The translations under genes were made by a program, and so were the position numbers. A stretch of DNA of 64,000 nucleotides from Picocystis sp. L7. Its lineage: Eukaryota; Chlorophyta; Picocystophyceae; Picocystales; Picocystaceae. The DNA lies in assembly GCA_020975725.1 (NCBI GenBank), contig QXJR01000003.1, forward strand, positions 1,240,001 through 1,304,000, read 5' to 3'. Shown piece after piece: positions 44,383-55,176 of this stretch (within the stretch, counting starts at the first letter, position 1; each line of letters starts with the position of its first letter). A model generated the notes under the pieces. It was not told the origin of the DNA. It did no database searches and was given only the letters and a program-made list of their open reading frames with translations.

Positions 44383-45745
44383 TCTCTGTCCCTAGGACCT
44401 ACACCCTCGTGTCGACCACTCGCTCAACGTCACGTTTTTTCCCTTGTCTTTCAAGTGCTCCTTCGGCGTCCTACGCAGCAGGAGCACGTCGTCGAAGCGG
44501 GTCGGTAGGTTCGTCGCCGAACCTTATGAGTGAAGACAGGAGCCTTCGCCAAAACCCTATGCACGAACCAGACAGGAAATTCGGGGCTACCTCTGGAGGG
44601 TCAAACCCAGCCGAAACGAGGGTTGAAAAGGAACATCATTTGAACGAATCGGTCATCCCCACACCAGGAAACGTTGTAGGGCGAGACAAGACATCCTCTT
44701 GGACGCAAGGGGCCAAGGAAAGAGAACTGTACTAACGAAACATGCGAAGTGAGCGATGCTGGAAAATTCATCTCACTTTCATACGAGGCATATGAAGCAC
44801 AATCACGCATGGACTTCCAACGCAAGCGTGAGCGAAAGTTTTAGCATTTGTAAACAAGCGTGGGATGGTTCACATGAACATGTGGACACGTCATGCTCTT
44901 GAACGCTCAACACCAGCCCGGTACAAGAGAACGACGCAAAGAGAAAAGATACTTGTGCAACCTCTAGATTGGTTGCACTTTGGGCCGATGAAGTAGTTTT
45001 GACAATTCTACGAAGCATACACATCCTTAGGATGTACTCCTATGCATCATGTGAGCACAAAGCATGATTGCACTCCAAGGGACGAAAGTTGACGTAACTA
45101 AAATAAGAAGGGGGTCTAACACAAAGTTGAATTATTGTTGCTTTTTTTTTCGGTTTCAAAAAGCGAGATGGCAACTACATGAGCAAGTTATTCATGGAGT
45201 ATTTCCACATTCCAATTCGTAGTCAATTTTGAGTTTCACAACGAAGGGGCTTGCACTATTATTCAACATGTTGATGAGTTTTTCAAAACGTAAAATCCAT
45301 CACGAAACTCGATGGCTTTTTGGAATTTATTGGTAAGTATTTTCTTGGTTGCATTGAACGCTAATGAAATAGAGATTGACTACAAGATACTTAGTGGTTA
45401 TGGTTTACTCTCGTCCGAATCATAATTCGGATTCCGCTCTTGTCCTATTTATGTACGGCGCTTCCATAAGAGCAACGGTCGAAATGAGAGGTGCCGACTT
45501 CCGTGCATTCGCAATTCTGCACAAGAAGTGTATAATTAACTTGGGATTTCGGTTATGGCTTCTTCGCATCGTGAGCCGAGCAAATCCATCACAAAATGAG
45601 GTCAAGATCGATGAGAACTGTTTTCTCTTGGCAGAGAGAAAAGAGATGACATACTTACGAGCTCTGTCCAATAGTGAGCTACTGATGACAAGGATATAAC
45701 CTTTTCAAGAAAAAACAAGTTTTTTACAAGAAGAGCATTATCATT
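44383..45745. other. Intergenic, 5' of the fusion gene and 3' of Lhca
   Basis: The first ~350 bp are the GC-rich leader and promoter of the gene starting at 44382. The remainder to 45745 is AT-rich without recognisable coding content; a frame at 45376-45699 has no domain. Confidence 0.4.
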
Positions 45746-46871
45746 TTACTGTCCTGGCCAAAGGCAAGGAGTGGGAATGACAATTCCAGCCACTTCAGAG
45801 GTTGCGGGGATGACACACTTACCCAAGTTGGTAAGAATGTTCTCGCCTAGTGGGTTCGCCAAGTGAGCCTTGAGAGCAGCTAAAGGGTTCTCTCCTGTAG
45901 CCTGGGCCTGCACAATAAACGCCATGAATGCAATCATTGCCAGGCGCGCGTTCTTGATCTCTTTCGTCTGCATCTCTTTCATGTTATCCTTTCCAAATCC
46001 AAAAGGGTTGAAAGGGCCTCCGGGGTACCCCATTTCAGTGTTGGGCACCTCGTAACCGAAGATGGGGTCCTTGTTGACGGATCCAAACTTTCGAATATCT
46101 TGCCAACGGCGAACCTCTACCCAGTGCATCAGCAGAAAGTTGATTGCCAGCAAACTACCCATGTTCATACCAAATGGCAGGTTTTTTGAGGAGTACACTG
46201 CAGATTCATAGAAGAAAACATCTGGTTTGGCGATTTCCTGTGCGAGGACACCTGCAACGCCAAGCATGGCCCACCTGCCATTCTGCAGCTCAGCCTGTTG
46301 GTACCAGGTGAGGGCCTTGGGATCTGAACCAAGACCAAGCGGGTCCCACCCATAGTCTCCGGGCAAAGATCCATCCAGGTGAGATGGTGCAACGACACCA
46401 GGGGCCCAGAGTTTCCTATCGGCAGCAGCGGCTGCCACAACCACCCTGCTTTTAGCTTGTGCCTGCATTCATTCACGATTTTGCCAACGTCAGTCGCATG
46501 CAGGATAGAAAACTCGGTAGTGCGCAGCGTGCAATAGAGAGAATGGAAGTTGGGTCTCGCACGGGAGCTCCAGAATGGTTTTTCCGGAGTCGTCCCCTGC
46601 GAGCTTCCATTCTGGCATGGATTGGGTCTCGTCGCTTGCCTGCTTAGAAAGCCTCCAAGCAACGATGAGAAACCATATTCTGCACACCTCTGGAAGAATC
46701 GCGCACGCCGGTCATCGCAAAGGAGCGTCCTTTATTGGGTCGCCATGTCACCTCCACAAAGCTTGGTTCGACACCCGTGGGTGTCGCCGTTCTTACCTTT
46801 CCACCCGAGCGGGTGCGGTTTCCCGCACGTCCGACGAATGATGGTTTGGACATTTGCATGGTAGTCGCCAT
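45746..46871 (-). CDS. Photosystem I light-harvesting chlorophyll a/b protein, Lhca4-like (2 exons)
   Basis: An antenna protein of photosystem I in the thylakoid membrane. Exons 46871-46797 and 46462-45746 with a 334-bp GT-AG intron give 263 residues. Exon 1 is almost entirely transit peptide (MATTMQMSKPSFVGRAGNR); the mature protein starts near ADRKLWAPG. The LHC motif LPGDYGWDPLGLG is followed by helix B (QQAELQNGRWAMLG), helix C (NFLLMHWVEVRRWQDI) and helix A (KEIKNARLAMIAFMAF), then the luminal end with ANPLGENILTNLG. In helix B the chlorophyll 603 (A5) ligand position is Asn, as in Lhca3/Lhca4 red-form proteins, not the usual His. Subtype is a guess; the LHC family is certain. Confidence 0.93.
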
Positions 46872-48442
46872 CACGCACGTGGAGCTCGCCGAGGAAGAAA
46901 GCGATGTCCGCGCAAGCAGGAAGTGCGGCAGAAGGTGCAGAAACGAACTATCCTGGGAGGCGATCTTCACTCGAACTTCCCCCAGCTCGGGATTCCGGGT
47001 TGATCTGTTCTGCTTTCCCTTCGAGCCCAACAAAGGTGGCGGATTGAAAGGGTGCAGGAATCGATCGACCGGGGTCGAAAAAGGAGGATAAATATCGATA
47101 TTTGATCGGGCGAATTTGAACCGATGACGTTTGGGATTTGTTGGATATGGAACCGGCTCCCGTCCCCGGAGAAGACGGAGGCATGGCCCGGGAGTCGCCC
47201 TTCCCTCGCGGATGGATCAAAGATCTAGGCCCATGGGGAAGCTGTGTAGCGTGGAGGATCCCCACACCCTTCGTCTTTCCTCCGCGCCGAACGTGTGGAT
47301 CGGTGTACAGTTTAGATGGATCCGACCTGCCCCTTGGGATGAGTCGATCCTCAGGTGAAGGATCCCGTCCTGTGATTGGACAAGGAGAAGCTGAAGATCA
47401 GGGAAGACACGCGCAACACTCGTGGACCTACCCGTGCTCACGGTGCAAGGCAAGCTCGTGGTATCGTTGGATATGGAAGGATTCGCCAACCCAGTAAAGA
47501 AAAGTCGTGTTGGATCGAACGGATCGCCAGCTTGACCGTGTGCAGGAGAGTACGCTCGCGTGCCGCAACAAGGGAGTCGAACGAACTGTGTTTGCCAGGA
47601 ACTTGCTACTGGTCGTCGGTTGGACCCAGGTGTGATCTGGGATAGTAGCGCATGTCACCGTCGAAGGTAAATCCGAAGAATTGGCATGATCTCCTGCGTA
47701 GGTAATACAACGCGGATGTTCCAGCTGGAATCGACGCTGGACTTGGGCCACGTGTTTCAGTCAAGCAATGGACACGATGGCCATACAGAGGCGAGGACGC
47801 TGCGTGTGACCGTACCATCCTCAATGCCCTGTTTCTCAGTCCCTCTTCATAAGCAAAAGGCATCCATGCGGTGGCACTCTGTTTTTGCTTGTGAAGGGGG
47901 ATTGAAAACGGGCTTTGCTCCCCCCCCCTCGGCACCTGGTTGCTGCAGGGCATGGTCCTACCTTGGCACGTGTTGGGCGTTTCTTGGATCAGAGGGTTTT
48001 ACAGACACGCTGGCGTAACAAGAATGTTGGAGCCGTGCCTTCTCCCCACGATGCCAGGCGCCAACCCGGCTCGGAGAACACCACTCATCATGTTGAAAGA
48101 ACCTGGCCGAAGCCAAGGAAGGATCAAGTGTCTGCGTTCCTTCGATGTCCCTCTTAACCACGGGTCCAGGTGTTCCTCCTCCGCGCACCGGTGGTGGGGA
48201 CCTTCCCTCCTCCCCGAGCGTTCCTGGACCAGGAATATACTTCCTTTTCACGGTCTTTGGATCGGTTGGCTCCCCCTTTCTGCACCGAGAGGCGAGTCGC
48301 TCCTACGAACACGACGAACACGACAAGCTGGCGAAGCACGCCAACACGTGGGAGAACGCGAGTCGCGGGAAGGCGATCCGAACGATTCTTTCGGACAAAG
48401 TGGAGAAACCGCCAGCAGGTGCCCCGCAAGAAGTCGAAAAGG
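46872..48442. promoter_or_regulatory. Divergent GC-rich spacer (Lhca / small membrane protein)
   Basis: 1.57 kb upstream of both genes. It is GC-rich with long domain-free frames on both strands. No TATA box or light-response motif was recognised with confidence. Confidence 0.4.
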
Positions 48443-48974
48443 ATGAACAACGTCCGACCGTTCGTTCTCGCGGCGGTGTTGCTGCTGCTCTTCTTGAGCA
48501 CGCAGTCGGACTGGCAACATGAGAAAAACGGACTCGAAAGCAGGAGGAACGTATCCAAGTCAACGGGAATGGAGAAGCAAGTAATAAAAGAAAAGGTGGG
48601 AACTCTGCAAGCGCGTGCTGAGAAGACAGCGTGGATCGAAAACCTGTTGTGATCGTGCGACGGCTGACTAACGATTGCCTGCGCGCAGATCATCGTCGAG
48701 TTGAGCGCTACGAATCAAAAGCTAGAGGTGAGGACGCGCACGAAACCAGTCTGAAGCAACGCTGAAGTGAATGTGGGCGTCAATTGCATGTAGCTGACAG
48801 GGTAGCGGATCGCCGGGCCAATTTCGTCAGGAAGAGAACAATCATCTGAAAGCAGAGATAGAGATTCTAAAGGTTAGATTCCAGCACTGCACGAGGAATC
48901 GGACGCTCGAAGCCCCTATTGCAGATGCTTCGGATGCCGCAAGTGAACTGTCCAGCAATCACACAGCAGAATAA
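48443..48974 (+). CDS. Small signal-anchored, helix-rich protein (3 exons)
   Basis: Exons 48443-48595, 48689-48727 and 48831-48974 (or 48801-48974) join with GT-AG introns of 93 and 103 (or 73) bp, giving about 112-122 residues. The N-terminus is an uncleaved signal anchor or signal peptide (MNNVRPFVLAAVLLLLFLST), followed by a charged helical region (EKQVIKEK, IIVELSATNQKLE, EENNHLKAEIEILK) with a coiled-coil look and an acidic/serine tail. The frame is open upstream with basic residues, so a longer N-terminus is possible. No family was recognised. Supported by consistent phase-0 junctions and composition. It ends 163 bp before the convergent SufC gene. Confidence 0.5.
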
Positions 48975-49137
48975 CACACCCCACCGCCGAGCACGCGTGG
49001 ACCGGGAAACTCTCACGCCAGTAATAAAGCCCTGACCGAGGGTCTGAGGAGGTCAACATTATTGGACAAATGGATTTCATTCCTCTTGCTTGCACACAAT
49101 TGCTTGAGACAATAACTTTCTCCTTCGGACGTAATTT

Positions 49138-50004
49138 TTAAGCTTGAAGGGATGCATATCCTTCAGACTCAAGCTGCCGGGCAATATCAGGCCCACCGGA
49201 CAATTTGATCTTTCCTGATTCCATGATGTGCACATGGTCTGGATGGATGTAATCTAACAAGCGTTGGTAATGTGTGATCATGAGGATAGAGTTCTCTGGC
49301 GTCTTCAGAGCGTTCACCGCCTTGGCGACGTCGCGGAGTGCATCGACATCCAAGCCCGAATCAATCTCGTCAAGGATGGACATTTCAGCCTCCAACACGG
49401 ACAGTTGCAAAATTTCATTCCTCTTCTTCTCACCTCCGCTGAAACCTTCGTTTACGTTACGATTCAAAAAACCTATGTCCATGTTCAACTCCTCTAACTT
49501 TGGGGTCAGATACGCGTAGAACTCCAACGGATCCATCTCAGGTTTACCCAAGGCCTTCCGGCGCGCATTGCACGCCATGCGTAGGAAGTCTGTGTTGCTG
49601 ACCCCTGGGACTTCGATCGGCGATTGGAAGGAAAGGAATAATCCTGCATGGGACCGTTCCTCCGGTTCCAGTTCGAAAAGATCTTCGCCTTTGTACGTGA
49701 CGCTTCCTCCCGTCACTTCGTACGACGGGTGTCCCACCAGGACCTTCGAAAGCGTGCTCTTACCACTCCCATTCTTTCCCATGATGGCATGGATCTCGCC
49801 TTTTCGAATGGTCAAGTTGACGCCTTTGAGGATCTGCTGATCGGTATCGGTAACTTTCGCTTGTAGATCCTTGACTTCCAGCACCACTTCCGAAGCGTCG
49901 GCCGACTGGACGACGTGGTTCTTGGTCGCTTGGGCCCGTACTGCGCGACCCACGGGGGCTTTCCATGTGGTGGATAACATCCCAGACATCGTACACGAAT
50001 GCAT
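49138..50004 (-). CDS. SUFC: SufC, plastid Fe-S cluster assembly ATPase
   Basis: A 288-residue soluble ABC-type ATPase of the SufBC2D scaffold that builds Fe-S clusters in plastids. Walker A GKNGSGKST is at residues 76-84, the Q-loop in LSFQSPIEVPGV, the SufC-type signature SGGEKKRNEI from 189, Walker B with MSILDEIDSGLDVD from 208, and the H-loop in MITHYQRLL. The first ~35 residues (MHSCTMSGMLSTTWKAPVGR) are a plausible transit peptide, which decides the ATG at 50004; the upstream frame is leader. No intron. Nuclear coding of SufC with a plastid leader is the norm in green plants. Confidence 0.95.
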   Translation of the reverse strand: MHSCTMSGMLSTTWKAPVGRAVRAQATKNHVVQSADASEVVLEVKDLQAKVTDTDQQILKGVNLTIRKGEIHAIMGKNGSGKSTLSKVLVGHPSYEVTGGSVTYKGEDLFELEPEERSHAGLFLSFQSPIEVPGVSNTDFLRMACNARRKALGKPEMDPLEFYAYLTPKLEELNMDIGFLNRNVNEGFSGGEKKRNEILQLSVLEAEMSILDEIDSGLDVDALRDVAKAVNALKTPENSILMITHYQRLLDYIHPDHVHIMESGKIKLSGGPDIARQLESEGYASLQA

Positions 50005-52285
50005 GATGCAGCTCAGTTCTGTCGGCGGAACAAGCAGCCTCGGATGGGTCCAGCAATCGAATGTGGGATGCACCAACTGATCTGTGCCGAAGCGAGCCCG
50101 TCGTCCGATCTACTGCCCTTCGACCATCGGATGGAAGCACGCCGTTGAGCGACGAGGACGCGGATCGGCGAATCTCAGTGCTAGTCTGGATGTGCTCGGG
50201 AATCATGGGCCGATCCTCTGCGGTAGTAGGGGCATCGGAGTGGATCGTCGAACGCCAGCCGTACCCTCTGGTTCGTACGGGGATGACTGGCACGCTGGAT
50301 CCGAGAAGATCTAATCCGAGAAGATGCAGGAGAGAAAACGGATTGACACGGATCATCTGCCCCGGAAGGGCGATCTCCCATCGAGCGAACGAAATCCTCA
50401 CCTCGACATCGCGCACCCACATCGGAAAGCGCACGCATGAAAGGACACGAGAGCCAGATGAGTGTCAACATGCAAGGTCCCGTGCGGGAAGCGGTGCACG
50501 GACGAATCCCACACCACCAACGAGATGTTTGCTTTCGCATGTAGAGTATGGTAGCTTGGGTGGGCGAAGTCGAAGAAAAGTCAACGTCAATGTGTCCAAA
50601 AATTCCAAGATTGCCGCCGATTTTTGCTGCACATTCCCTTCATTTGTTACTTACAAGAATCGTGTTTATCTTCAGTGCGAATTTGGAGCATCCTTAGAGA
50701 CCCTTGTCGTGTCTCCAATGTCCGCACCATCATCCAAGTTGAGTTTCCTTGAGATGGAGCTCCACGAGCGTGGCGAGAACCGGCTTCATGGGCGAGCAGC
50801 CGCGCCCCTCGACAACGGCTTTTTGGGCGCAGAGAACAAGGACAAATTTATTGCAAAACGCATCGGGGAAGGGTGGAGAACCACTTCCGATCGGTGGAAA
50901 TCCCTACCCTTTTGATTGGCGAATTCATGTATTGGCGTGAGGTGCCTATGTTCCACCATGCGCTCGAGCACGTCCGTGTATCTTCCCACTATTAACGTGA
51001 TCGCGTCTCCATCATCTTTCTGAATGGCACGCACGACTACGAAAGGCAGTGCTGTGTCAATCGCATTGATCACGCAGTTCCGTCGTGCTTCCAACGACCT
51101 GGTCGATACCGGGGGTGGTGTCGCGATCGTCGATTTTTCCTCGAGGGATCGAGTCTTCCGTTTCTCGGTTTCCACACTTGGGTCCGACCCAATCGAACCG
51201 GGGAATACCTCCCCTTTTCGACCGGGATTGCGGTCCGGTGGGAGTAAACCTTGAGGTGGTGGATTGTATGACGAGCGATAGACCTGGGGGACCCAGCTGT
51301 ACCCAGGTGTCGCGCTTTGGGAGGACGGCACTCGAGGTATCGAATGGATGTGCTTCCCACGGACGGCACTCCTCCGGATTGTTCCTATCCACCCCCCTTG
51401 TGCGTCATTACCCGTACTTTTCCTACTCGGCTTGAGCGATCGTCCCCCTGCTCGTGCACGTGAGCCTCTTTTCCGACGGTCGTGGTGGCTCGTACGTCCA
51501 TCCGGGGTAGAATGCTGGATTTCGATTGGTCGATCTTAGATCACGTGGGTGTCATGTGCCCCGGATCGGTCCCGTGTCGAGTCTTCCAAAGCTTATCTTC
51601 GCCCCAGGGTCCTGGTTCGACCGACGGGATGGGAAAGGGGATGGTTTCAACTTCGGATTCGTTGAAAGGAGCGTCCTTCGGTTCGATCGGGAATCGTTTC
51701 CTTCGAAGGTCCAATGGGTTGGGTGAAGGGGACCCACCTTGTTCTCGATCCATCCTCTGCGGGGACGGTTTGCCCCGGAGTCTTTCTTCCACCATTTCTT
51801 GCATCCAAGCGGGGACGATGGACGGTGTTTCCTTCGTCTCTCCATCCGAGGACGCGTGGGGTCTGGGTCCAGGAGGTTTTCCGGGCACTTACCCAAGGAC
51901 CCCCCAGGTTTCTCGCACGTCCTCTTCGGCATGCGTTCCGTTCCTCCCCCCATCCATCCTCTCTCCCCCCCCCCGGGGAATCACGTGCGCACCTCGACCG
52001 GCGGTTGGGGCCACCCATCGCGAGGGACCCTCCCGACCTTCTCAACCCTCCCGGGCGTCCTCGTCGTTCGTCCCTGGAGGAAGGGGGAATTGAGACGCGA
52101 GGAAGGGGCCCTGGGGGGGGGTCAGGACGAACACCAGCCGCACCACGTGAACCCGAAGCTTTGGGAACGGAAAAGGGAAAAAAGGCACAAATCAGTGGAG
52201 CGATCAGACGCAGCGTCGACGCATCCGTCGTGGGAAGTGGGAAGCGAGACAAACCGAGGGTTCAAAAAGAGGGTGGGAGGCAATT
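50005..52285. promoter_or_regulatory. Divergent spacer between SufC and MYB genes
   Basis: 2.3 kb. The stretch 51330-52060 is GC-rich and pyrimidine-rich on the + strand, and 52060-52285 is purine-rich, the same flip as at other promoters. Part of 50530-51330 has ordinary composition and contains the doubtful minus-strand frame listed separately. Confidence 0.4.
50786..51331 (-). CDS. Doubtful open frame, no recognised domain
   Basis: An open frame of up to 181 codons. Its middle (ALPFVVVRAIQKDDGDAITLI, then VGRYTDVLERMVEH) has plausible protein-like amino-acid order, while the start and end look like GC-rich noise. Overlapping + strand frames are almost as long. It could be a missed small gene, a non-coding transcript or chance. 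Confidence 0.2.
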   Translation of the reverse strand: MPSSQSATPGYSWVPQVYRSSYNPPPQGLLPPDRNPGRKGEVFPGSIGSDPSVETEKRKTRSLEEKSTIATPPPVSTRSLEARRNCVINAIDTALPFVVVRAIQKDDGDAITLIVGRYTDVLERMVEHRHLTPIHEFANQKGRDFHRSEVVLHPSPMRFAINLSLFSAPKKPLSRGAAARP

Positions 52286-53380
52286 ATGGCGGTGGCGCTG
52301 GAAGAAGTCGTGGACGTGGGTTGGTTGGAAGATCCGTTCCTCCAGGCGTTCGCACCCAGTGGAACGGAAGAAGAATCCGCACATTCTCTCGTGCCGAACT
52401 TCGCCAGAGAACCGATCGCAGATGCGGATGTGACCTCCTCCAAGTATTTTGTGTCCGGAGGATCGAACTTCTACCCAAGCCTATCGAGATTCGGAGACGA
52501 TGCATTCCCGTTCCACGAGGCTGGAGTACAACGGTGTCTACTCCAAGGGACAAGCAACACGAGTGGTCCGTCCTTTCAAGAGAAACTTAACGGATTGGAT
52601 GAAAAGCTGTACGAATATCCCTTCATGACACCGCATAGGACAGCGCAGCATACCCAGAACAACAACCAAATGCAACACCATGTCGAGCAGAATCCCATGA
52701 TGTTTGTGGACTCCTTCACACGTGCAGACGAAAACGAGTGGGCCAATTTCCTGTCTGTGCCAGTCTCAGTGCATCAGCAACCTTCCAAGCCAGAGGCAAC
52801 AGCCAACAAGGTGAACGATGGGTCTGCCGACACTCTCAGTGATTTTTCTGACTCGCAGAAGTTCAGGCGGACACGCACCCAGTGGGAAAACGATGAAGAA
52901 TCTGCGCTGTTGGAAGGAGTGGCTGAATATGGAGTAGGATACTGGAAACAAATTCTGCAAGACAAGCGTTTCTCGAAACGTTTGTGGCGGAGAAGAAACG
53001 TAGATTTGAAGGTGGGTCCACCGCACGTGCTTCGACGACGTCTTCTGACTTGAACCTCCTGTGGATAGATTTGTCATTCTGGCCGGAAGGATTTTTTGTA
53101 GTTTCTTCCGTACTGACGCGTCTCCTCTTGCAGGACAAATGGAGAGTTCTGAATCGCAGGGGAGCGAAGAAACTGCAGGCCGCCCTCAACAAGGCCAAGC
53201 AAGATCTGAAAATGGTACGCTCGTTTTGACCGGCAGCGCCAGCATGGCCGTCCAAGCCCTTGCTCTTTGAATGGGAGAGTCCTTGGCTAACAGTCTTTTG
53301 TCATTTCGACCTGATCATAGCAGAAACGATCTAGCCCGGACTTGAAGAATTGCAAGCGTTTCAAGGTGGGTCAACAGTGA
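52286..53380 (+). CDS. Single-MYB telobox protein, probable telomere-repeat-binding factor (3 exons)
   Basis: Exons 52286-53011, 53134-53214 and about 53321-53380, with GT-AG introns of 122 and 106 bp; the last exon boundary and stop are less certain. It encodes a ~289-residue nuclear protein whose C-terminal MYB domain reads RTRTQWENDEESALLEGV, then YGVGYWKQIL, and across the first intron NVDLK/DKWRVL. The VDLKDKWR telobox is the hallmark of TRF/TRP/SMH-type proteins that bind double-stranded TTTAGGG-like telomeric repeats. The ~200-residue N-terminus is disordered, with acidic and Gln/Asn patches. The C-terminus is Lys/Arg-rich (KRSSPDLKNCKRFK). The exon 1/2 junction falls inside the telobox, as in plant homologues. 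Confidence 0.8.
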
Positions 53381-54686
53381 TTGATATTGTTTCCATCCAT
53401 GTCACAGGTACAACCTTACCAACTGCTTATTTTCTGAGGTTTATTGCAAGGATGAATCTTGAGCTTGTCGGTTGCACTTTCCCTGGTGTTTTTCCTTCTG
53501 GAATGAGTCTTTGGTGGGCCAGGAGGTTCATCCTCCTGTTTTTGATCTCTTGTTTGTCTACAATTTGTACATTAATGCCGAGGAGCGATTGAAAGTCTAA
53601 TATTTCGATGCAAGATACTGCATCTGCTCTGTCTCCTTTTCTTCCATCCGAGCACTTTGCCACACCTTCCTTGCACATGTTTCAACGCTTGCAGCATTGT
53701 CCGTCCGCGATATTGTCATGGCTCCATACAACTTCTTCTCAAGCTATTATATGGCATGCAATGCGCACATGGTTTGGCTAATTTCCATCCCATGCATTCA
53801 TCGGTGGGTTCAAAAGGACAGAAGCTGATGGGGTGGATCTTCCGGAATGTCCTCCTACCCAATGCAACATTTAGAGTCGTGAGTTCCAGAGGCTCCCATG
53901 CATGCTTGTTCAACCCTCACCGTGTTGGTCTAAACATTCATGATTATGGATGATCTTTCAAGTGCTACATGTCTTGGTCAGATACAAAGCGTCTTTGGTA
54001 TCGGAATCGTACAAAATGTCCGTTGTGATGAGAAACTAGCCGATATCAGCTTGTGGATCCTCCGAGTTGGGAATCCGTAGGAAGGCGCAATCCATGCTGA
54101 TTGGGTACCTTGTATTTGTTTCTCGAACGTTGATGTTTTACTCCTTTGTCGGGCTGTGCGATTGCCCCCTTCCATCACATGTTCAACAAGTTGGGTCGCA
54201 AAGAATCCCCTTTAAGGAAGTCATGGTGGGCGTTGGTTGAGGTGCACACTAGTTTCGGTCTCGAGCTGTGTGCAAAGGTTGTTTCAGAGCACGTGAATGG
54301 CACCATCAAAAGAAAAACGTCAACTTGTTTTGTTTGAAGGCACTGGTCGTTTGTTCCAACGCATGATCGAAGAGAGAAATGAATTTTTCAAGTCCATCTC
54401 ACCGCTTTGCAAAGGCGGGCACCCAACGGACCTTGGTCATTCGAGGAAAGTAAGCCTTCGTACCGTGCGAGGGGAGTTCGTTTCGAGGCAGGTGTGCTCG
54501 TTGAGAAAGATGCATCATCCGACGTAGAAAGCCGTCCATCGAATGATACGAGCCTGGGTCGTATGTTGATGGAGAGTCGGACAGAATGCCCATCCAAGCG
54601 AATGCCACATGGCGCTGTGCTCCCCCTTTTTCGGTTCATCCTTTCTTACGTCTCCATCCGCTTCCCTATCTCGATACGGACGTCCC
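53381..54686. other. Intergenic left of the copia C insertion
   Basis: No supported gene. The last ~100 bp are pyrimidine-rich on the + strand and resemble the promoter side of other genes here. They are probably the distal part of the proteasome alpha-5 promoter, now separated from it by element C. Confidence 0.4.
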
Positions 54687-55176
54687 TGTTGAATGAGGGT
54701 CTTCTTCCCTCTGGTAAATTTCTGCAGTGTTCACTGTTGTGAACCTGTTGTGAACTAGTTGGTGGGGTTTCTTTCTCTCCCTCCGTACGTTCACTTTCTG
54801 ATCCGGTGTGGCGTTACGTCGACGATGTTGTTCGTCACGTGTTCGAGAGCTGCTCGTGGAGCTCGATGGAGGAAGAAGGCACGTTGTTGATCTCGTGTCA
54901 GGTTCTAAGTTCTCTTACAGGTAAGGTGTCGCGCTCCTTATATAGTCGCGTAGGTTTGTTTGTCCAATGGTTTATCATTGGTCTATTTTGCTGTGGTTGA
55001 CACGAGTTTGTTGGGCTCAGTTGTTTGTTCCTCGGACGCACAGTTTGTTCCGTTCCACGAAACGTTCGTCGGCCCACATGTCGATCTGTCGGTCGACACT
55101 TTGGTTGGGGCTACCAGAGAGTAAATCCCCTTTGGTTGGGGCTGTCCATGCCTCTAGTACTTCGGGTACTTCAACA
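54687..55176 (-). repeat. 3' LTR of copia C
   Basis: 490 bp, TG/CA ends. The polypurine tract AGTGGGAG lies directly beside it on the interior side. The end of the pol frame lies within it. Confidence 0.93.

Noticed and set aside
45376-45699. A 107-codon + frame in AT-rich DNA
   Set aside because: No domain and no supporting composition; the opposite strand is also partly open.
51481-52590. Large overlapping frames before the MYB gene
   Set aside because: They are GC-rich promoter region; the true MYB start at 52286 has domain support in the next exons.
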